Source of the DNA: Paralichthys olivaceus
Taxonomy: Eukaryota; Chordata; Actinopteri; Pleuronectiformes; Paralichthyidae
Length of the DNA: 64,000 nt
Reading direction: 5' to 3'
Assembly: GCF_024713975.1 (NCBI RefSeq)
Contig: NC_091094.1
Span: 19,490,501 to 19,554,500 of the forward strand
Shown: one piece after another, positions 11,773 to 21,612 of the stretch
Layout of the letters: every line of letters starts with the position of its first letter
How positions within the stretch are numbered: the first letter of the stretch is position 1
Made by a program: the position numbers and the translations under genes
Notes under the pieces: generated by a model
What the model was told of the DNA's origin: nothing
What the model saw: the letters and a program-made list of their open reading frames with translations, nothing else
Database searches by the model: none

Positions 11773-14700
11773 ATGGAGACCAGAAGTGGAGTTACAGCAC
11801 CCCACGGGGCTGCCCCTGCAGGAGCCCCGGGAGCAAGGCCGAAATCTGCAGCATCGTCCAGTACGCACACTCCAGTGGTCGGAGACCGGACCGATCGGCT
11901 GGAGCACATTATGAAGTCGGTGGTGGACTGTCAGCGGAGGCAACAGGACCAGTTGGACGTAGAGGCACAGCGGCATGACCAGAGGTGGAAAGCCATGGAG
12001 CATCAATTCCACCAACTACAGAGCCTGGTGAGAGGTGAGACGGCGCGACAGTCACTCGTAGAGCTGCAGCAAGACAACCCGCCCATCTCCCGCCCCTCTT
12101 CGACTCAAGGGCTACTTCCTCATGTACCAGATCCACAACCACGCCCAGGTCTGGTACCAGCGTCCGGACTACAGAGCTCCCTGAACTCCTCTGCTATCAG
12201 CCTAGCCACACCTCCACATTTCCATCCGGGTTGGACGAACCCCAAGATGTCCCCATATGACGAGGACGAAGATATTGAACATTATTTAAAGACATTCGAA
12301 AGGCTCGCGGCAGCCAGTCAGTGGCCCTTAGATACATGGGCACTGTGTTTAGTGCCCTTGTTGAAAGGGAAAGCCAGAGCTGCTTTCGTAGCAATGAACA
12401 TTGAGGACAGTCAGGACTATGTCAAAGTGAAGCAAGCCGTTCTCAGGAAATTTGAGATCAATGCAGAGACCTATCGCCAGCGTTTCCGCTCCAAGACTAT
12501 CCTGGAGGGAGAGACGGCGAAGGAGCTTCGTGATCGACTCAAAGACCTCCTGGGGAAGTGGCTGGACCCAGAGACAAAGTCCAAGGAGCAGATCTGTGAC
12601 CAGGTCATACTGGAGCAGTTCCTGGGGATGCTTAACCAGGAGCTACAGATATGGGTGAGAGAACGCATCCCACACTCCTCGGCGGAAGCGGCGGAACTGG
12701 TGGAGACCTTCGTAGCCGCCAGACAGTCCAGACGGTGCTACCAGCTGAGCCCACACGACACCTGGAGAAGACCTCAGCAGACAGCCCAGCATGAGCCGCT
12801 GAAGACACCGGTCGGTAAGTCTGGGGGTGGTAGTGGTCGTGTGTTCAGTCCCTCTAACAGCCCCTATAGGCCCAGCCCCAGTGTGAAGCCCACTCCAGCT
12901 AGTACATCTCGGGTCCTGATCTGTCACCACTGCGGTCAGCAAGGCCACATTAGACCCCATTGCCCTGTGATGCAAGCCACTGACTCAAGACTGTGTTATC
13001 TCTCTGGCCCTAGTAAACACATAGCATTCACTCCATCTGATGTAACTGTCCCTGTCATGATAGGAGGCAAGACGCTGCAGGCTTTGGTTGACTCCGGTAG
13101 TAGTCAATCTTTTGTTCTTAAATCCTGTATGAAGTCTAATTATCAGCCAGTGGGTAGCGTTAGGGTCCGCTGCATCCATGGTGATGAGTCTAGGCATCAG
13201 ACTTGCGAGGTCCCCATTGTAATCAGCGGTCAAAAGTATTTGCTTACCGTAGGCCTCTTGGATAAGTGTCCCTATCCGGTGATTCTAGGCCAGGATGTGC
13301 CAGTCTTGACAGAGTTGCTGCAGAACGTTAACACAGCTTCTAGCTATGTTTTAACTAGGGCACAGGCCAGTAAGAATACAGAACTAGATGATTTAACAGA
13401 GTTACCGTATAGTGGCCATGGTGGCAAACCTAAAAAATCCAAGGCAGAGAAACGTAGGGCTAAAGTGGCGGGTACAGCAGTGCCAGAGAGTCTCGCACTA
13501 CCACCACTGGAGGGCAGTGAAGTCCTTGTGCCAGATTTTGGCAAATTACAGCAGGAAGACCCGACCCTTAGCTCTAGCTTTGCCTCGGCGAAAACCCCAG
13601 ATGAGGCTAGGGAAGACATCAAGGAGGGAGGTGTTTGTTTTGTCATGCGCAATGGCAAACTCTACAGGGAGAGCGCAGACAAGGAACAGTTAGTGGTCCC
13701 AGAGGCTCTGAGAGGCAGAGTACTACATCTGGGGCATAGCATTCCATGGGCAGGACACTTAGGCAAAGAAAAGTCTGAGAAAAGAATCGTGAACAGGTTT
13801 TACTGGCCAGGTTTTCAGAAGGACATAGCGGAATACTGCAAGTCATGTCCGGAGTGCCAATTGTCTGCTCGCTCGCATAGAAGCTTGAAAGCTCCTCTCA
13901 TCAGTCTCCCCATTATAGATGTGCCTTTCAGTCGCATAGCCATGGATGTAGTTGGTCCCCTAGAAAGGAGTAGGGCCGGCCACAGGTATATTCTAGTTAT
14001 ATGTGATTATGCAACACGTTACCCTGAAGCTTTCCCCCTCAGAAATACAAAAGCTAGGCAAGTAGCCAACTGCTTAATTCAACTATTCTCCCGGGTGGGG
14101 ATCCCCAAAGAGGTATTGACAGACCAGGGCACCAACTTCACCAGTAAGTCTTTAAAGCAGGTGTACTCAATGTTAGGGATCCGGGGCATCAAAACCACAC
14201 CCTATCACCCGCAGACTGACGGCTTGGTTGAGAGGTTCAATCAAACCCTGAAGTCCATGTTAAGAAAATTTGTGTCTGACACAGGAGCTGACTGGGATCA
14301 GTGGCTCCCCTATCTGCTTTTCTCCTACAGAGAGGTACCGCAGGCATCCACCGGGTTCTCCCCCTTCGAGCTTTTGTACGGCCGGGAGGTGAGAGGCCCG
14401 CTTGACATTCTCCGTGAGAGCTGGGAGGGGGACGCTCCTCACCAGCCGGTCAACATCGTGAGCTATGTCCTAAGGATGCGGGAAAAGCTGGAACAGCTGA
14501 GCTCCATGGCACATGACCACCTAGCCAAGGCCCAGACACGACAAAAGACATGGTATGACCAGACGGCACGCAGCCGCTCTTTCAATCCTGGAGAGAAAGT
14601 ACTGCTGTTGCTACCCTCATCTGAGAGCAGTCTGTTGGCTAAGTGGCAAGGGCCGTATGAAGTACTTCGCAAGGCCAGTGAGGTTACCTATGAAATTGCC

Positions 14701-16266
14701 ATGCCGGACAGACGTCGCTCTAAGCACCTCTACCATGTCAACCTACTAAAGAGATGGACTGACCGTCCGGCGGCCGTCCTAAACCAGCTGTGGGCGCGGA
14801 CCGTGGAACAGGAGGAAGAACCAGTGGAGCTGTATTTTCCTACAACTGGTGGTGAGTCTCCCTACCCCTCTGTCACCCACCTGACACCTGAACAGCAGGA
14901 GGACCTGCTGAGCATCATCCCCAGAGGCCTGTTCCGAGACCAGCCAGGGCGGACCGAGGTTATCACCCATGACATCCAGCTCACGTCTCCAGGTCCCATC
15001 CGGCAGACCGCTACCAGGGTTCCAGCGCGGCTGATATCTACGCTGAAGCAAGAGGTACAGGACATGCTGGAGATGGGGGTGATTGAGCCTTCGCACAGTG
15101 AGTGGTGCAGTCCAGTGGTCCTAGTTCCAAAAAAGGATGGCGGACTCCGCTTCTGTATTGACTTCTCAAAGCTGAACAGCATCTCGACATTTGACCCCTA
15201 TCCCATGCCCCGTGTGGACGAGATGGTGGAGCGCTTGGGGAGGGCAAAGTTCCTCAGCACTTTGGACCTGTGTAAGGGGTACTGGCAAGTACCACTCTCC
15301 CCCCGAGCACAGGAGCTGACTGCCTTCCGTGCCCCATCGGGTCTATACCAGTTCCGGGTCATGCCCTTTGGCCTTCATGGCGCCACAGCAAGCTTCCAGC
15401 GTCTCATGGATGAGGTGCTGAGAGGCGCTGAGGACTACGCCGCGGCCTATATTGATGACGTTATTATACATAGTTCCTCCTGGGCGGAGCATCTTCATCA
15501 CCTTCGCGATGTCTTCCGGCGGATCCATCAAGCAGGGCTGGTGGTGAACGCCAGCAAGTGCCAGCTCGCCAGGTCGGAGGTCTGTTACCTAGGCTACAGC
15601 CTGGGGAGCGGCACTATCCGACCTCAAATCGGCAAGGTGGACGCCATCCGCGATTCGCTGCCGCCCTCTACTAAAAAGGGGGTGAGGTCATTCCTGGGAT
15701 TAGTCGGCTGGTACCGACGTTTCATCCCTAACTTCTCCAGCCGGGCTGCACCCTTGACAGACCTAACTCGCAATACCAGTCCCAACAAGGTGGTTTTGAC
15801 AGCTGAGGGTGAAGCAGCTTTTCAGGACTTGAAAGAGAGCATGTGTCTTGATCCGGTGCTCCAGAGCCCAGACTTTTCCTTGCCCTTTACGGTACAGACA
15901 GACGCCTCAGGCCTTGGACTGGGGGCAGTGTTGTTGCAGGGTGAGGGGGAGGACAAAAGACCAGTGCAGTATGTGAGCCGTAAACTGTTCCCTCGCGAGA
16001 CCCGCTACTCCACTGTTGAGAAAGAGGCTTTGGCTATTAAGTGGGCCATTGACACTCTTAAGTACTATCTGGTGGGCAAAGACTTTGTCCTTGAGACGGA
16101 CCACAGGGCCCTACAGTGGCTCCATCGCATGAGGGATTTTAATTCAAGGATTACCCGTTGGCACCTGTCGTTGCAGCCCTACAAGTTTACGGTGAAGTAC
16201 AAGGCAGGCAAAGACAATGCTATTGCGGACTTCCTTTCGCGCCATGACATGGACGCTTTCTCTTAA
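11773..16266 (+). CDS. Single-frame Gag-Pol polyprotein (Gmr1-type)
   Basis: The 1497-aa polyprotein has no internal stop or frameshift. From the N-terminus: a Gag capsid region (about 150-340) whose 234-312 part resembles a SCAN domain (WLDPETKSKEQICDQ, then a leucine-rich helix); a CCHC zinc knuckle (C384, C387, H392, C397); an aspartic protease with DSG at 440-442; the integrase zinc-binding region (histidines near 655-662, C692 and C695); and the integrase core triad D725, D784, E820 with 35 residues between the last two. A GPY module at 960-962 follows, then reverse transcriptase (about 1090-1290, YIDD at 1226-1229) and RNase H (D1377, E1418, D1443). All catalytic residues I looked for are present. 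The start chosen is the first in-frame ATG, with G at -3 and +4. Integrase before reverse transcriptase is the hallmark of the Gmr1 group. Confidence 0.95.
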   Translation: METRSGVTAPHGAAPAGAPGARPKSAASSSTHTPVVGDRTDRLEHIMKSVVDCQRRQQDQLDVEAQRHDQRWKAMEHQFHQLQSLVRGETARQSLVELQQDNPPISRPSSTQGLLPHVPDPQPRPGLVPASGLQSSLNSSAISLATPPHFHPGWTNPKMSPYDEDEDIEHYLKTFERLAAASQWPLDTWALCLVPLLKGKARAAFVAMNIEDSQDYVKVKQAVLRKFEINAETYRQRFRSKTILEGETAKELRDRLKDLLGKWLDPETKSKEQICDQVILEQFLGMLNQELQIWVRERIPHSSAEAAELVETFVAARQSRRCYQLSPHDTWRRPQQTAQHEPLKTPVGKSGGGSGRVFSPSNSPYRPSPSVKPTPASTSRVLICHHCGQQGHIRPHCPVMQATDSRLCYLSGPSKHIAFTPSDVTVPVMIGGKTLQALVDSGSSQSFVLKSCMKSNYQPVGSVRVRCIHGDESRHQTCEVPIVISGQKYLLTVGLLDKCPYPVILGQDVPVLTELLQNVNTASSYVLTRAQASKNTELDDLTELPYSGHGGKPKKSKAEKRRAKVAGTAVPESLALPPLEGSEVLVPDFGKLQQEDPTLSSSFASAKTPDEAREDIKEGGVCFVMRNGKLYRESADKEQLVVPEALRGRVLHLGHSIPWAGHLGKEKSEKRIVNRFYWPGFQKDIAEYCKSCPECQLSARSHRSLKAPLISLPIIDVPFSRIAMDVVGPLERSRAGHRYILVICDYATRYPEAFPLRNTKARQVANCLIQLFSRVGIPKEVLTDQGTNFTSKSLKQVYSMLGIRGIKTTPYHPQTDGLVERFNQTLKSMLRKFVSDTGADWDQWLPYLLFSYREVPQASTGFSPFELLYGREVRGPLDILRESWEGDAPHQPVNIVSYVLRMREKLEQLSSMAHDHLAKAQTRQKTWYDQTARSRSFNPGEKVLLLLPSSESSLLAKWQGPYEVLRKASEVTYEIAMPDRRRSKHLYHVNLLKRWTDRPAAVLNQLWARTVEQEEEPVELYFPTTGGESPYPSVTHLTPEQQEDLLSIIPRGLFRDQPGRTEVITHDIQLTSPGPIRQTATRVPARLISTLKQEVQDMLEMGVIEPSHSEWCSPVVLVPKKDGGLRFCIDFSKLNSISTFDPYPMPRVDEMVERLGRAKFLSTLDLCKGYWQVPLSPRAQELTAFRAPSGLYQFRVMPFGLHGATASFQRLMDEVLRGAEDYAAAYIDDVIIHSSSWAEHLHHLRDVFRRIHQAGLVVNASKCQLARSEVCYLGYSLGSGTIRPQIGKVDAIRDSLPPSTKKGVRSFLGLVGWYRRFIPNFSSRAAPLTDLTRNTSPNKVVLTAEGEAAFQDLKESMCLDPVLQSPDFSLPFTVQTDASGLGLGAVLLQGEGEDKRPVQYVSRKLFPRETRYSTVEKEALAIKWAIDTLKYYLVGKDFVLETDHRALQWLHRMRDFNSRITRWHLSLQPYKFTVKYKAGKDNAIADFLSRHDMDAFS

Positions 16267-16275
16267 GGAGGGGGG
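16265..16275 (+). other. Polypurine tract
   Basis: AAGGAGGGGGG follows the gag-pol stop codon directly and lies two bases before the right LTR, the position needed for plus-strand priming. Confidence 0.8.
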
Positions 16276-16277
16276 TG

Positions 16278-17090
16278 TGTGACGGAGCGCACGGCGTCTC
16301 GGCACGGCGTCTCGGCACGGCGTCTCGTCACGGCAGCAGTACACTGCCTCGTATACACGGGGGTGCCGGTGCACACGCCGACCGTCACAGCACTAATACA
16401 CTGCCCCGTTTACATGTCTCATTATTACAAGAGTTAACTGTGTGCGTTACATCTTACCGGTGTTCAGTGTCGCGTCTGTGTTTGTTTGTGCGGGGCGAGC
16501 GGTTCCGGATGCGGATATAAATAGACGCTCGACTTCCGGAGTAACCGAAAGTGAACCCGCATTCTGTTTAATATTGCTTCGGCTGTTGTATGTATAGTTG
16601 GCTACGCCTTCAAGTGTACGTGTGTTAAGTTTGTTACCATACATGGTTCAGTCATATGGAATTCAATTTATTAGCTGTTAAAGCTTCTTGGTGTCACGTA
16701 CCGGGGACACCCCTGTTTATTGTTGTATTTTGGTTTGCTCCAATTGTAGGGGCGGGCTTAGCCCCGATTTAAGCGTGTGGATTCATTCTGTCAGGGAGGC
16801 TGCTACTGGAAGGACGTAAGTCATAGAGCTCTCCCCAAAAACGGTTTTCTGCAAAAATATTTGGTTATTGAAGTTATTTGTTTGGGCCAACGTGCCTATT
16901 TATTTTCTCATTTCCCAGTGTTTGTTTTCCACTGGTTTGTTTTATTTTATATTTACTTTGAATAATTCTGCCTTGTCGGCCTTCAATTTGGGGTTAACAA
17001 ATAAATGCCCTCTTACAACTGCAACTCCAAGTACTCCTGAGAGTTATTTCCATCGAGCTCAGTCGCTCATAGACATACCTACCTTTAACA
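16278..17090 (+). repeat. Right (3') LTR, 813 bp
   Basis: It is nearly identical to the left LTR outside the array. The differences I found are a G/T change in the last repeat unit (CTCGTCAC) and a T/C change near the end (CTACCTTTAACA). It contains three 13-bp units instead of 18. The GGCAG target duplication follows at 17091-17095. Confidence 0.93.
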
Positions 17091-17095
17091 GGCAG
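17091..17095. repeat. Target-site duplication, right copy
   Basis: GGCAG follows the terminal CA of the right LTR and equals 10707-10711. Confidence 0.85.
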
Positions 17096-19682
17096 CCATA
17101 TATGTTCTCTTTGTCTCGGTTTGTCAGGTCAGATAATGCTGCTCAAGCTCCCATTTAGAACGAACTTTAGTTCTGTTATTTTATCTTTGCAGGGTCCAGT
17201 TTTTATTCTGAGTATTTTTGATACTTTTTTTTATTTGCAAATTGAATTTTCTTTCAAACCACATGTTTCTTTGCTCTACTTGCTCTGTCCCTGACACATA
17301 GGACTGTTTCAAGTTGCAGTCTTGTTTGCCTCTCAAAGCAAAAAATATCAATTGATCATTTCACATGATAACATGAAACGATATCGACGTTATTTAAATC
17401 AACATCAACAGAAGGAGCTGGGACCATAGAGGACACAGGGGCCTTATCAGGATATATAAACAAAATGTAAACAACCATAAGACTTATATGGTAAATGATA
17501 TGGAAATGTTCCAGTTTTGGAAACTACGCATATAAACCTCTTTTGTTTATAGAAAATACTATTGCCTTGATTGAGCTTCATTTGGATTCCTGCCATAATA
17601 GCTCGGCCTGCCTTCCTCCCTCCCTCTGTCCCTGCTCCTGATGAACAGCTGAAATAGTTTGTTTGGCCACTCTGCACTGCGATGCAAGGCGGAAGTCATT
17701 GTTTTGTCTGACAGGCGGCTCGGCTTGTTCTCCGTAACAACCTCGTCCACCCCCCAACCCCCCACTGCATGCTCCTCTCTCTGCAGCAGGAGCCCTGTGT
17801 AATTACATCCAAGACCTACGCTTGATATCACTGCTGACATCCACCAGCACAGCCCCACCTCTCTCTCTGTGTGTCTGCTCTCTCTCTCTCTCTTTCTCTC
17901 TCTCTGTGTCTGCTCTCTCACTCTCTCTCTCTGTCTCTGTGTGTCTGCTCTCTCACAAACAGTGTGCAGTCCTGGCTGGCTTTCAGCTGTGTGTGTAGTG
18001 CAGAGCAGATAGAGAGGGAGAAGACGAGGGGGAGACGCAGACAGATGAGGGAAAGAGCATGGTAGAGAGGGGAAGAGAGAGAGAGGAGTGTTGTTCATGT
18101 GAGCAAAAATGGAGAATAGAAGATGGGATGTTTACTAAGAAGATAAACTCTGTGGGGTAAGTGCGGTATCATTCTGATACTTTGCTTTCGCTTGCGATGG
18201 CTCATACAATTCAAAAGTCTTAGCTTTGCCTCTGCTCCTGTAGAATATTTCACATTGTCTGGGTCTAACTTCCTCTTAAACATGACATAATTAGGCCGTG
18301 AGTTCACATATACAAGAGAGAGCTCTGCTTGTGATTGCTGCATCCTCAGACTCTCAGGGGAAGTTTTTTCCATGATAACAAATCCTCCTAAGAGGGAAAG
18401 AACGGGGGCTCGTCTCCACCTGAGGATTGAAGGCTGCAGCAAGAGCAAGATCAAATGTGACTTTATCACATCCACCTGTCACACTCGGTGGGCTGCCAGG
18501 TTTCCTGGATCCCTGCATCACGGCTATAAAATCAATTTGCTGAGGGACGGGGGATCTGATTGAGGGATCAGGGTGATTGATAAGAGGTAATTACAGATCT
18601 GTGCTGTCACCTAGATGTGGATGAATGAATTTTTGAAAAAATAATTTTTTTAGCAGAGTTTCCCAACTGATTGGTGTTTTTGTAAGAGGGAGAGAAAGAA
18701 GGATTTATGTCTGACTGCGAGGGAGCGAGAGATTCAGTTCAGTCAAGTGAACAGTTGGTTATGGCCTTGCGATTTACAAGGTTTGTAGATTTTATTTAAA
18801 TCTGCAAAGCATAACTTCTGAAGTGAGATAAGGCGTTTGTTCCTGAGCTTTAAGGATATTTTTCCTCTTTGCAAATAAGTGTCAATTAATCTCAACAATA
18901 TAATATTTGTCAAAACCTAATGCTCCTCCTCTTCAAGTTTTCATTATCTCTATAGTTTTTATGATTCCATGTTAAAAGCTCAATGCAAACTGCTGCCTTG
19001 ACTAACATGACAGATCCTTCTGAATCACATTGTCAATTGATTTCATCATAATAGTGTAAACAAAAGGAAATGACAGGGTTGTAAGTGCTTAGCGTCAAAT
19101 CTAGTGTCTCTATTGCATGAAGACGACTTCATAATTCAATAAGCATCCAGTAAATCTACAGAGGAGCAGAGGAAACATCACAATAAGAGACAATTTCCAG
19201 TTTTAAGGAAAAATCATTTTTCTCCCTTCAGTTTCAATCTCTAAAACCTGGTCCCAAATATAAATAAATAAATCATCACATCTTTCATTTGTTGGATTGT
19301 TGGTTGATATTGATGAGACTTGATAATCACTGTTTTCTCACTATAGCAGAAGTTATCACTATTGACTATTCACACTATAAATGCTATTCCAATGTAAAAT
19401 TATGGATATGGTAATTTACCAAATGGGGAAGTAATGGGATTGAATTTTCAATCTGGTTCTTGATATTGTGTGTCTGTATTAGCATATGGCCGGTGTGTTG
19501 TGCAGATGGTAATTTGAAGGGTTATGAAGAAAGATGAAGATGAATCAAAGTACACAGTGAAGGCACAGACACACTAGTTATTAGTAGGTTGTGTTGAGAA
19601 TGGTAACTATCATGCACATTGATACTGTTGTTCTAAATTTCTAAGTTGTGGTAAATAGAGTAGAGACCAGATCAGCCTCTTG
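17096..19682. other. Intergenic DNA upstream of enho
   Basis: No coding exon is supported. The notable content is a CT-rich minisatellite (17861-17957) followed by GA-rich DNA (18009-18090), and a stretch ending CTCTGTGGG|gtaagt near 18157 that could be a donor of a non-coding first exon. Since enho genes commonly have a 5' non-coding exon, this is a weak candidate only. Confidence 0.4.
17861..17957. repeat. CT-rich minisatellite
   Basis: Runs of CT are interspersed with three copies of TGTGTCTGCTCTCTC at a spacing of about 33-39 bp. A GA-rich tract about 60-130 bp downstream is complementary in composition, so the pair could fold back. Confidence 0.8.
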
Positions 19683-19986
19683 ATGTGGAGGCACAGTGGT
19701 TAGCAGTGTTACACGAAGGTCTTTCTGACTGGAGTTCTCATCTTCTCCTTGTGCCTTTGAGGCTTTCCTCTGAGGACTCCGGTTTCCTCCCACTGTCCAA
19801 AGACATCCTGGGTAATTGGACACTCTTAATCGCCCGTAGGTGTGAAAGTCTGGAACGGTTTGTCTCTATATTTCAGCTCTGTAATGGACTGGGCAGGGTC
19901 GACCACACCTCTTGCACAGTAGCAGCTGGGATTAGCTCAGACAGCCCCCCTGATGCTTAAAAGATGAGCTGTATAAAAGGATGGAT
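19683..19986 (+). mobile_element. tRNA-derived SINE (mermaid/DANA-like)
   Basis: The head 'ggcacagtggttagca' resembles a tRNA box A region, followed by 'ctccggtttcctccca', 'gtccaaagacatcc', 'aattg...cgcccgtaggtgtga' and a tail leading to 'aggatggat'. These blocks, in this order, are shared with the copies at 36241-36556 (+) and 54503-54935 (-). The order and wording match the common teleost tRNA-derived SINE that I know as mermaid/DANA; the name is from memory. Confidence 0.65.
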
Positions 19987-21399
19987 ATTTTGCATTGGTG
20001 GCTGTGTAAAGAAGCTCACCCCAATGGATGTGACATAACTGTGCTTTAATAATGCACTTTACTTCAATTACATATGACATATGAAGCATACATCTTCTAT
20101 ACAGTCACTCTGCTGGAAGGAGGGGTCTTCATACACTGTAGATAACAACAGATGCTATAATGAATGGGCTGAGCATCTTTATCAGGGGCGGCCAACCGTC
20201 ATGCCTGATGGAATATTGTCAAACCATACAGACAGAATCAGAGTAAATGTGAGACAACAGAGTGAAAACGATGTCAATTTAGCTCCAGTTTTCCTCCAGT
20301 GAATCTCTCTCTACTCTGCCCCATCTCAGCTGCTGCATGTCAATCATCCGGGAGTCCGTGTGTCAATCAAACAGACCCCCCTCATATGGTTCATCAAAGT
20401 AGCAAACCTTTTGGGTCATGAAAGACATTATTATATAAAGCATTTTTTAAATCAATGTTCTATTCAGCCCCTTAGATTTCAGGCTAATGGTATTTTGCAC
20501 ACCGGCTCACTGTCTTACCTTCCTCGTTCTAAAATTCAGCTCCGCAAACCACGAGCCAACAAACAGCAGGTTTTCTAACCAAAAACTCCACCTACTGAGG
20601 ACTACATCAAGTAGACAGGGCTGAGATGAAATCACACACTGTTAAAACGAGGTCACCAAATGTGATCTGTGCTGTGCTCTGTGTTTTGTTGATGCTATAA
20701 TCTGAATAAAAATGCACTTTTCTGCATTAATACGTGCTTGATGTTTGAAGACTTACAAGCATGACCTGATGTGTTTTTCATTTGTGCACTGAAAGGTATT
20801 CACCAGAGCACGCCAGCTCAGAGGACGCTGAAAGGACAATGACTCTCTCGAGCTGCACGTTTGATTTATACCTTCACTGTTACACAACTTCTGCCTCATT
20901 AAAAAAGGCTGTTCGCATTTAACAATTCTTGATTGTTCTATCTGCTCCTCTCTAACAGACACTGGCAGGAATCTACTGGAGCTGTAAGCAGTGTTTTTAT
21001 AGTGCACACTACTGTGAAATCAACAGCGCCAGAAGGTACTGCGAGGCTCATCTGTATGGCGGAGTGACGGTGTGTCACCTTAAAGAAGCGGAGAAGAAAA
21101 ACAGAGCCTTGAGGAGTAAACACTCGTCTATGCAGTGACGGGCAGACTTTCCTAAAATATTCAGCAGAAGCAAATGTGCATCATGCCAAGGAACATTCTC
21201 AATTTAGATAGTGTATAATGTCCATATAAGGACACGTGTAATGATGATACAATGGATTCACGCTTCTTCTCTTAAGTGAGGACATAGCTGATGCTCAGCC
21301 TCACTCATTCCCTTGAAATGAACCAAGGACATCATGGAACCAGCTTGAAATTTAATATCTAAACTGACCGACCCTGGATACGGCTGCGCAGTCTTCATT
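19987..21399. other. Intergenic or 5' region of enho
   Basis: No coding exon is supported on either strand. The segment just upstream of the enho start contains 'ctgcgcag' at about 21384-21391, a possible splice acceptor for a 5' non-coding exon. Confidence 0.35.
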
Positions 21400-21612
21400 A
21401 TGGAATCTGAAGAAAGCACTTCGGGCCTGTCCACAGCTGCGTTGGTGGCCATAGCCTGCAACACGTTTGTTGCCATTCTCCTCCTCCTCCTTTGTCTAAT
21501 CCTCTATCGAGCCTGCAGGGTCCCCTCCAGCCCCGAGAGGCTGCCTGTGCTGGCTCCACGCGAACGAGAAACCCAGCAGACGAATGAGCACAAGCACCTG
21601 TTGACCTCCTGA
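21400..21612 (+). CDS. enho: Adropin (energy homeostasis-associated protein)
   Basis: A single-exon frame encodes 70 aa. Residues about 11-35 (STAALVAIACN, FVAILLLLLCLILYRAC) match the hydrophobic N-terminal part of human adropin (76 aa), including the AxxAIxCN and five-leucine features and the cysteine that follows. The remaining tail is polar and ends HKHLLTS, with the terminal LL shared but little else. Adropin is described as a small membrane-anchored or secreted peptide linked to energy balance and vascular signalling; whether the hydrophobic stretch is a signal peptide or an anchor is unsettled. Position supports the call: in human, ENHO is next to DNAI1 in the same relative orientation. 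A non-coding upstream exon is likely but not located. Confidence 0.85.
   Translation: MESEESTSGLSTAALVAIACNTFVAILLLLLCLILYRACRVPSSPERLPVLAPRERETQQTNEHKHLLTS

Larger units (their letters stand above)
10712..17090 (+). mobile_element. Complete Gmr1-type Ty3/gypsy LTR retrotransposon
   Basis: This is a full-length element with left LTR 10712-11719, primer-binding site, a single open gag-pol frame 11773-16266, a polypurine tract and right LTR 16278-17090, flanked by a GGCAG duplication. The LTRs begin TG and end CA. Pol domains run protease - integrase - reverse transcriptase - RNase H. That is the Ty1/copia-like arrangement, but the sequences are of Ty3/gypsy type (YIDD reverse transcriptase, GPY module after the integrase core). 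This combination defines the Gmr1-like group first described from cod and other deuterostomes. Apart from a tandem-repeat length difference, I find only about two LTR substitutions, so insertion is recent. It lies between the tmem233-like gene and enho and disrupts no gene that I can see. It is likely autonomous or very recently so. Confidence 0.93.

Noticed and set aside
17559-18098. 179-codon minus-strand frame
   Set aside because: Largely a translation of the CT/GA-rich low-complexity DNA.
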